Positions 12,049-15,909 of a DNA stretch of 15,909 nt are shown one piece after another. The stretch's first letter is position 1. Every line of letters starts with the position of its first letter. The notes under the pieces were generated by a model, which was not told where the DNA came from, searched no databases, and saw nothing but the letters and a program-made list of their open reading frames with translations. The position numbers and the translations under genes were made by a program. Origin of the DNA: Ignavibacteriales bacterium (GTDB lineage: Bacteria > Bacteroidota > Ignavibacteria > Ignavibacteriales > Melioribacteraceae); the NCBI GenBank assembly GCA_016929735.1, contig JAFGID010000001.1, forward strand, positions 1 to 15,909, in the 5' to 3' direction.

Positions 12049-12983
12049 GTGAAGAACAAGCGGTAATTTATGGTGTACAAAAAGATGAGAAATTCAAGTA
12101 CATCGGTAAAACTGTTAAATCAGTTAAAGGAAACAGAGAGTTAAGAAAATCAGACGTAGGAAGACGATATACAAGTGAAGAAATTAATAAGGTATTCACA
12201 GAAAATCACGATGTGAATATGGTCGTCTTAAAAACCATTGAAGCACAAGATTGGTATGATGAAAAACTTAAAGAAGTGGTTAAATACAAAGACAATCATC
12301 CCTTAGTTAATGCTCAATGGATGCTTGAAGGCAAACGTGGCTATTGGGAAGGTAAAGAAAGAGACCCGCATACCTTGCAAAGATTAAGCGAAAGCAAGTT
12401 TAAAGAAGTCGTGCAATATGATAAAAATGGCGTACTTGTTAATATCTGGCAAAGTGGTAAAGAAGTCGCAATACAGGTCTTCAGAGATTATCGCGTAATA
12501 AATGGTGGGGGACACACTAGATTATATCGTGTACTCGATACTGGAACACTCAAGAGAAAATTCAGATACGGATATTATTGGTTCAGAAAATCTGACCTGT
12601 TGAAAGAATATAATGGTATTCCTGCAAAACTGAATCTGGATGCCATTAGAAAAAAAGAACAACAATATAGAAAAGCAAATTATAAACGACCAACAACATA
12701 TCGAAGATATACGATTATCTACGAAGATATTAATGGTGAGGAAATTCAGAGGTTTAAAAATATTTATGATGCCGGAGAATTTCTTAAAATCAGTCCGAAT
12801 ATGGTTGGAAAGATTTGCAGAGGAGTGGTTGTTCCAAATAACTTCAGATTAAAATACGGGGAAAAAGAATTGCAACCAATAGATGTACAGAAACCCCATT
12901 ATGAATATCTATTGGTTAATAAAAAAAGAAAAGGACTTGCAGCCAGAATAAATTATGACGATATATTTGATGTAGACCTATAA
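12045..12983 (+). CDS. GIY-YIG homing endonuclease
   Basis: 312 residues. The N-terminal catalytic region shows VIYGVQKDEKFKYIGKT (7-23), a GIY...YIG pair with the first Gly replaced by Val, then an Arg-rich helix (GRRYTSEEIN) and a Glu-containing stretch ending in DNHPLVNAQ, matching the family's fold. Next comes GYWEGKERDPHTLQRLSESK, like a NUMOD3 zinc-finger-free minor-groove segment. Two NUMOD1-like DNA-binding repeats follow: VVQYDKNGVLVNIWQSGKEV (126-145) and YTIIYEDINGEEIQRFKNIY through SPNMVGKICRG (about 223-264). Such enzymes cut a specific site and are copied into it by repair. It is free-standing, not in an intron, and joined to its upstream neighbour by a 4-nt overlap. Whether it is active cannot be judged. 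Confidence 0.8.
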   Translation: MSEEQAVIYGVQKDEKFKYIGKTVKSVKGNRELRKSDVGRRYTSEEINKVFTENHDVNMVVLKTIEAQDWYDEKLKEVVKYKDNHPLVNAQWMLEGKRGYWEGKERDPHTLQRLSESKFKEVVQYDKNGVLVNIWQSGKEVAIQVFRDYRVINGGGHTRLYRVLDTGTLKRKFRYGYYWFRKSDLLKEYNGIPAKLNLDAIRKKEQQYRKANYKRPTTYRRYTIIYEDINGEEIQRFKNIYDAGEFLKISPNMVGKICRGVVVPNNFRLKYGEKELQPIDVQKPHYEYLLVNKKRKGLAARINYDDIFDVDL

Positions 12984-13000
12984 TTTTAATTCGATAATCC

Positions 13001-13008
13001 GTATTTAT
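13001..13008 (+). promoter_or_regulatory. Recurring GTATTTAT promoter-like motif
   Basis: CCGTATTTATCTATGTGG precedes the GTG start at 13013 by 4 nt. It is the shortest spacing among the copies and lacks the TTAGAAA tail, so either the true start lies downstream or the transcript is nearly leaderless. Confidence 0.45.
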
Positions 13009-13012
13009 CTAT

Positions 13013-13699
13013 GTGGAAGAATTAGATAATATACAGAAAATCGAAAAAGTAAATCAGTATATCAAAGATATTCAGAATAAATTGGATTCCAGTGAATACA
13101 TAACACATATATTTTCGGAATTCATTAAACCCGTACAATATCTTGAAGTCAGTTTACCGGATTTAAATGTTTATCTCACATCATTAAGAACAAGCGTGGA
13201 TGGTCATTTTTATCATAAAAACTATAAAGACTTCCGTGCTCCATATGTGCTTATTCATAATAATGTTTTCAAAAAAAATAAAATTATTATTAATGAAGAT
13301 AGTCTGGCTCACGAACTTCAACATTATTTTGACTGGCGTGATGGTATTGAATCAACCAGAATTAAAAATATATTGAACCCCGAAGGCGGTATTAGTTCAG
13401 AATATTATAATAACCCCGGTGAAAGACGTGCATATACCATCCAGTATTTAAGACAGTATTTTCAAAAAGTCAAATTGGGAAAAATGCCCGATAATTTCGT
13501 GAAGTTCTATAACGATTTTTTTAAAAAAACCGATGGTAGAGAATATTATCAATATCTTTCACTTGAAAATCGACAGACATTTAATAATTATCTTCAGGAA
13601 TTCTATAATAAACTATTGGAAAGAAAATATAGTGTTGGAAATATTATACGAGAAGAATTTGAGATTTTCCTAGATAAAGATAATATCTTGAAAATATGA
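13013..13699 (+). CDS. HExxH zinc metallopeptidase-like protein (zincin)
   Basis: 228 residues from GTG (GTG GAA GAA TTA). The sequence DSLAHELQHYFDWRDG contains HELQH (100-104), the zincin signature, with Glu101 as general base. NNPGERRAY (133-141) supplies Glu137, placed like the third ligand of a gluzincin-type active site (ExxA). Residues 1-40 are helical, and the C-terminus ends SVGNIIREEFEIFLDKDNIL, an IIxEE helix echoing the N-termini of paralogues A and B. There is no signal peptide. Phage zincins of this size often process or sit in virions, but no target is indicated here. The GTG could be a wrong start; no ATG is nearby. It lies between a GTATTTAT motif and paralogue B. Confidence 0.75.
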   Translation: MEELDNIQKIEKVNQYIKDIQNKLDSSEYITHIFSEFIKPVQYLEVSLPDLNVYLTSLRTSVDGHFYHKNYKDFRAPYVLIHNNVFKKNKIIINEDSLAHELQHYFDWRDGIESTRIKNILNPEGGISSEYYNNPGERRAYTIQYLRQYFQKVKLGKMPDNFVKFYNDFFKKTDGREYYQYLSLENRQTFNNYLQEFYNKLLERKYSVGNIIREEFEIFLDKDNILKI

Positions 13700-13754
13700 A
13701 AGGAAATAATCATTGGTTTTTGTAACAAATAACAGAATTTATCGTATAAACATT

Positions 13755-14396
13755 ATGAGTAAAAAAATAGTTGATATAATTAACGAAGAAATCAAGAATC
13801 TTAACAACGAGGGTGTCGGTGATAAGTACTTGGAAAAAACTCATGGTATTCCAGATGTCGATACACAATACGATAAAATAATGAAACAACAAGCATTGGG
13901 ACAACAAGAAGATGTTATTTATTCCGAAGGTGATTGGAAACTTATTCGAAATCCTAAATCACTTAAGAATTTTGAACCCTCTGTAAGAGGCGTAATTGAT
14001 ACTCAAGGTAATCTGTATCTCGAAAATAAACCAGAAAGAATCCATCACGACATACTGAAGATATTAGTGGGAAAAGGTCTGTTACCTAACTACGTCTTTA
14101 AAAAAAACTGGAACGCATTTCTGCCTAATCAAATAGGTTTTCTTACAGTACAACGATATAATAATGGTGCAATTGCCATTGGTCACAGCAATAAGTTAAT
14201 TTATGATGAACAGGATTTCAGAAAATATTATAATATCTATGATGAGTTCATGAAAAAAGCCAGTGCTAAAAATCCTGATATTGGCTTCGAGACTAAATTG
14301 GTCAGTGGTAAATTTATTGAACTGAAAAAAGCTAGTGAAATAAGTAAAACAAATCAGGTTTACGAACAAACAAAAGGTAATCATTATATGCGCTAA
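13755..14396 (+). CDS. Paralogue B: protein with II(K/N)EEI N-terminus
   Basis: 213 residues from ATG 13755 (MSKKIVDIINEEIKN); an earlier in-frame non-ATG start at 13713 adds an unlikely stretch. Shared blocks with the protein at 3946-4482 are an N-terminal IINEEI helix, GDKYLEKTHGIP (22-33), LIRNPKSLKNF (63-73), VRGVIDTQGNLYL (77-89), HHDILKILVGKGLLP (97-111) and FLPNQIGFLTVQ (122-133). It is 35 residues longer, with a helical C-terminal extension (YDEFMKKASAKNPD, LKKASEISKTNQVYEQ). The two copies sit 9.8 kb apart, so the family is dispersed. Function unknown. GAATTTATCG (13737 on) upstream could be a degenerate copy of the GTATTTAT motif. Confidence 0.8.
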   Translation: MSKKIVDIINEEIKNLNNEGVGDKYLEKTHGIPDVDTQYDKIMKQQALGQQEDVIYSEGDWKLIRNPKSLKNFEPSVRGVIDTQGNLYLENKPERIHHDILKILVGKGLLPNYVFKKNWNAFLPNQIGFLTVQRYNNGAIAIGHSNKLIYDEQDFRKYYNIYDEFMKKASAKNPDIGFETKLVSGKFIELKKASEISKTNQVYEQTKGNHYMR

Positions 14397-14466
14397 TCAT
14401 GGAAGTGGATGATAGATATACCGAAAAATTCAAAAATACGATAAAATAAAAACCGAATATTATCAT

Positions 14467-14592
14467 ATGAACAATATGAATATCTTGAAAATTCTATATT
14501 GGGAACTCGAAGATAATGTCGTGGAATGGACATTGGATAATGTGATAACCAGAGTAGGAGCAAAGCAGGTAATTGAATTTTTAAATTCTTAA
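14467..14592 (+). CDS. Very small unknown protein, 41 residues
   Basis: MNNMNILKILYWELEDNVVE..., then WTLDNVITRVGAKQVIEFLN. The reading frame is compact and helical with a normal codon pattern (GAA, GAT, AAT), and it ends at TAA 14590-14592. It follows paralogue B by 70 nt, past a 16-codon frame (ATG 14399 to TAA 14449) that I would not call. The tail WTLDNVITRVGAKQVIEFLN has helix-turn-helix-like spacing, but it is too short to assign. Moderate confidence as a gene. Confidence 0.5.
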   Translation: MNNMNILKILYWELEDNVVEWTLDNVITRVGAKQVIEFLNS

Positions 14593-14594
14593 TT

Positions 14595-14661
14595 TTTTTC
14601 TGGAAATTTTTTTAAGACCCTATTTTTGAAATTGATGAAATTTTTCTGGAAATTTTTTTAA
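14595..14661 (+). repeat. Pair of 21-nt T-rich direct repeats
   Basis: TTTTTCTGGAAATTTTTTTA occurs at 14595-14614 and again at 14641-14660, 46 nt apart in start position; both copies continue with one more A. Each copy is itself a near repeat of AAATTTTT around CTGG. They lie directly behind the last plus gene, in front of the terminator and G-tract cluster. Function unknown; they may weaken transcription or mark a recombination scar. Confidence 0.6.
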
Positions 14662-14712
14662 AACCATTTATAATGGTAAATTCGTAATTTTTTTGAAATC
14701 AACTTCGTGTAG

Positions 14713-14741
14713 CACCCCCAGTCTCTCAGGGGGGTGTTTTT
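14713..14741 (+). terminator. Rho-independent terminator
   Basis: CACCCCC (14713-14719) pairs with GGGGGTG (14730-14736), followed by five T. The stem is GC-rich and strong. The G-rich right arm leads directly into the G-tract cluster. Confidence 0.7.
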
Positions 14742-14743
14742 CC

Positions 14744-14821
14744 GGGGGGTAGTAGGGGGGATACGGGGGAGGGTCTTAGGGGGTTAAACTGGGGTATGCT
14801 AGGGTATCAAAGTGATGGGGG
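14744..14821 (+). other. G-tract cluster, potential G-quadruplexes
   Basis: Eight runs of three or more G lie on the plus strand within 78 nt (lengths 6, 6, 5, 3, 5, 4, 3 and 5), with loops of 1-12 nt. The surroundings are A+T rich. This satisfies the usual sequence rule for intramolecular G-quadruplexes more than once. No open reading frame covers it. It lies between two terminators in a convergent gap. Confidence 0.6.
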
Positions 14822-14872
14822 TGTGGTAGTATTGCTATTAAATTAAGTGTCTTAAATAAGCTAAAAACGGGC

Positions 14873-14907
14873 AACAAAACAGGGTGTGATTTGCACCCTG
14901 TTTTGTT
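14873..14907. terminator. Bidirectional terminator
   Basis: AACAAAACAGGGTG pairs with CACCCTGTTTTGTT, a perfect 14-bp stem around TGATTTG, with T-rich or A-rich flanks on both strands. It protects the minus gene ending at 14920 and the plus block from each other. Confidence 0.85.
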
Positions 14908-14919
14908 TGTTATTTACCC

Positions 14920-15456
14920 CTAGAATTTTGCATCGGGGATTATTTCGTAAGTGGTTTTCTTAAACTTAAACCTGCGAACGTTATCGACTGCGATTTCCCT
15001 GTGGTAAACCGCTTTTTCAGTTCCCTGATATTTGGCGGGGTCGCTCTGTGGAAAAAAAGGTTTAAGCAATGCAACCGGGATAAGATTTAAAGCAGTATCG
15101 AAATGATAACTTTTGAAAGTCTGCTGTGCCTTGTAGGTCAGGTAAAACGTACCTTTTTCAACATGAGTTGAGAGTGCAAGGCTAATTCTTTTACCTTTGC
15201 CGTTCCAAAGTTGCTGAGAAACAAAATCCTTTTCTTTTTGTTCACGTTCCAGTTGATTATTAACGCTGTTTTCATAGCAATAACCAACCATACCACCAAC
15301 GTTTGCAATTTTGGTAACACTGCCAAACCTATCTTTTCCTGCTTTATTCAGCTTGGGTTCAGTAACATACTGTAAACTTACTGGCTGTGCGCCATGATTC
15401 CAATTTTTAAGCATTTCGATAAACTGTGCTTTGCTTATTTTTACCGTATTTTTCAT
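14920..15456 (-). CDS. Unknown phage protein, 178 residues, GC-richer
   Basis: MKNTVKISKAQFIEMLKNWN opens the frame. A central conserved-looking segment GGMVGYCYENSVNNQLEREQ, LWNGKGKRISLALSTHVEKG and TFYLTYKAQQTFKSYHFD (about 54-120) is followed by LNLIPVALLKPFFPQ. I have the impression of seeing this MVGYCYENSVNNQLERE...LWNGKGKRIS...HVEKGTFYLTYK pattern in other phages, without a function. No membrane helix, no signal peptide. By hand count its GC (about 43-48 percent in several lines) is higher than the neighbours, and codon choice (CTG, GGC, ACC) differs, suggesting separate acquisition or strong expression. It is divergent from the sigma-like gene across the 15457-15742 control region. 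Confidence 0.7.
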   Translation of the reverse strand: MKNTVKISKAQFIEMLKNWNHGAQPVSLQYVTEPKLNKAGKDRFGSVTKIANVGGMVGYCYENSVNNQLEREQKEKDFVSQQLWNGKGKRISLALSTHVEKGTFYLTYKAQQTFKSYHFDTALNLIPVALLKPFFPQSDPAKYQGTEKAVYHREIAVDNVRRFKFKKTTYEIIPDAKF

Positions 15457-15500
15457 TTGTTTTGTGTGTTATGTTTATACTGTGTTTCTGTGTGTGCTTT

Positions 15501-15536
15501 CTTATGTATACGCAATAGTTTTAATAAGGTTTCATT
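15501..15536 (-). promoter_or_regulatory. Control-motif copy A (minus orientation)
   Basis: On the minus strand it reads AATGAAACCTTATT... then CGTATACATAAG. It is identical to copy B (15604-15639) at 27 of 36 positions by hand alignment, including AATGAAACCTT and CGTATAC, and lies 45 nt upstream of the start at 15456. It is a candidate promoter or operator for the minus gene. Confidence 0.5.
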
Positions 15537-15603
15537 ATTCTCGATTTATTTTCAACTTTTTTTCTCATACCTTTTATTATTATATGCGTGTACGTGTTAA
15601 TTA

Positions 15604-15639
15604 GTTAAGTATACGTTATTAATTAAAAAAGGTTTCATT
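15604..15639 (-). promoter_or_regulatory. Control-motif copy B (minus orientation)
   Basis: AATGAAACCTTTTTTAATTA, then ATAACGTATACTTAAC on the minus strand. It includes the left arm of the perfect 22-bp inverted repeat (15613-15634). It points the same way as copy A, but is 148 nt upstream of the minus start codon. Confidence 0.5.
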
Positions 15640-15712
15640 TTGTTATTATTTAGAATCAATATATATAATAAAAAATATCAGATAAAACGTAACCTTTTTT
15701 AATTAATAACGT
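15613..15712. repeat. Perfect 22-bp inverted repeat
   Basis: Arm 15613-15634 (ACGTTATTAATTAAAAAA, then GGTT) is the exact reverse complement of 15691-15712, with 56 nt between arms. The right arm is copy C of the control motif in plus orientation, 30 nt upstream of the sigma-like start at 15743. The AT-rich spacer contains ATATATAATAAAAAA. Identical arms over 22 bp suggest a shared binding site or recent copying. It is too widely spaced to be a terminator hairpin. Confidence 0.75.
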
Positions 15713-15742
15713 TAAAGAGTGTATAATCAAAACATAATCACA

Positions 15743-15909
15743 ATGACAAAAGAAGAAACAGTATTAAAAGCCTTTAATGAGTGTCATGAGCAAATTTATA
15801 ATCATGCGTTAAGAAAAGTAAAAAACGTACATAATGCTGAAGACATTAGAAGCAACGTATATTTAAAGATACAAAAACTCGATTGCACCCGGTTTGATGA
15901 AACCAATAC
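15743..15909 (+). CDS. Sigma-70-family-like protein, cut by the window edge
   Basis: 55 codons are visible: MTKEETVLKAFNECHEQIYN, then HALRKVKNVHNAEDIRSNVY and LKIQKLDCTRFDETN. The block AEDIRSNVYLKIQKLDCTRFDE has the spacing of sigma-70 region 2, where AEDLxQEVFLK...F is typical of ECF-type factors and binds the clamp helices of RNA polymerase. Established knowledge: several phages encode sigma factors to redirect host polymerase. Inference: this one may use the GTATTTAT or AAACCTT motifs. The C-terminal half, including region 4, lies beyond the window, so this rests on a partial sequence. The start is the first ATG after the repeat-rich leader. Confidence 0.6.
   Translation, partial: MTKEETVLKAFNECHEQIYNHALRKVKNVHNAEDIRSNVYLKIQKLDCTRFDETN

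Noticed and set aside
3458..13008. Reading GTATTTAT as the T4 late promoter TATAAATA
   Set aside because: The reverse complement resembles TATAAATAC, but then transcription would point away from the nearest genes. Orientation and spacing to start codons favour a separate motif.
1..15909. CRISPR array or insertion sequence
   Set aside because: No regular repeats with spacers, no terminal inverted repeats with target duplication and no transposase were seen. The only long inverted repeat (15613-15712) encloses non-coding DNA.

Overview
The window looks like part of a large, AT-rich double-stranded DNA phage, or a phage-derived element, of a Bacteroidota host. I infer the host from three things. 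A spacing-perfect Bacteroidota-type housekeeping promoter (TTG, 19 nt, TATATTTG) sits at 3481-3510, start codons mostly lack Shine-Dalgarno sequences, and base composition is strongly A+T rich. I infer phage from the dense packing of short unknown genes with ATGA overlaps, an intein inside a nucleotide-metabolism enzyme, a free-standing GIY-YIG homing endonuclease, tRNA-like genes, paralogous small proteins with an N-terminal II(K/N)EEI motif, and a gene cut by the right edge that resembles a sigma factor. No capsid, terminase or polymerase gene is in view, so the phage assignment is an inference.

Layout. 1-3230 (+): a coiled-coil DIP1984/DUF6847-like protein, an IMP dehydrogenase/GMP reductase-family enzyme split by a 373-residue LAGLIDADG intein, and an unknown protein ending in a bidirectional terminator. 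3252-3431 (-): a small charged protein. 3528-5704 (+): small unknown genes, a paralogue A protein, a DxD glycosyltransferase-like protein and a two-helix membrane protein with an apparent frameshift, then a terminator. 5800-8346 (-): six features on the minus strand: three genes, a roughly 640-bp GC-richer RNA-like region with tRNA-like genes, a DUF2227-type membrane protein and an unknown protein. 8493-14592 (+): a 19-unit nonapeptide-repeat protein, then a long run of small genes (two of them damaged), a protein with four CxC motifs, the GIY-YIG endonuclease, a HExxH zincin and paralogue B. 14593-14919: a convergent intergenic region with T-rich repeats, two terminators and a striking G-tract cluster. 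14920-15456 (-): an unknown protein of visibly higher GC. 15457-15742: a divergent control region with three copies of a motif, two of which form a perfect 22-bp inverted repeat. 15743 to the edge (+): the sigma-factor-like gene.

How it fits together. The most coherent system-level signal is regulatory. The octamer GTATTTAT, usually within (A)AGTATTTATTAGAAA, occurs exactly five times by my reading of both strands. Each copy is intergenic and a short distance upstream of a start codon, and it points toward genes on either strand. This looks like a phage-specific promoter class that coexists with host-type promoters. A different motif (AAACCTT...CGTATAC) controls the divergent region next to the sigma-like gene. 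Three local lesions (A7 at 5464, A6 at 11109, TAA at 11523) could be read errors, decay or recoding and should be checked against reads.
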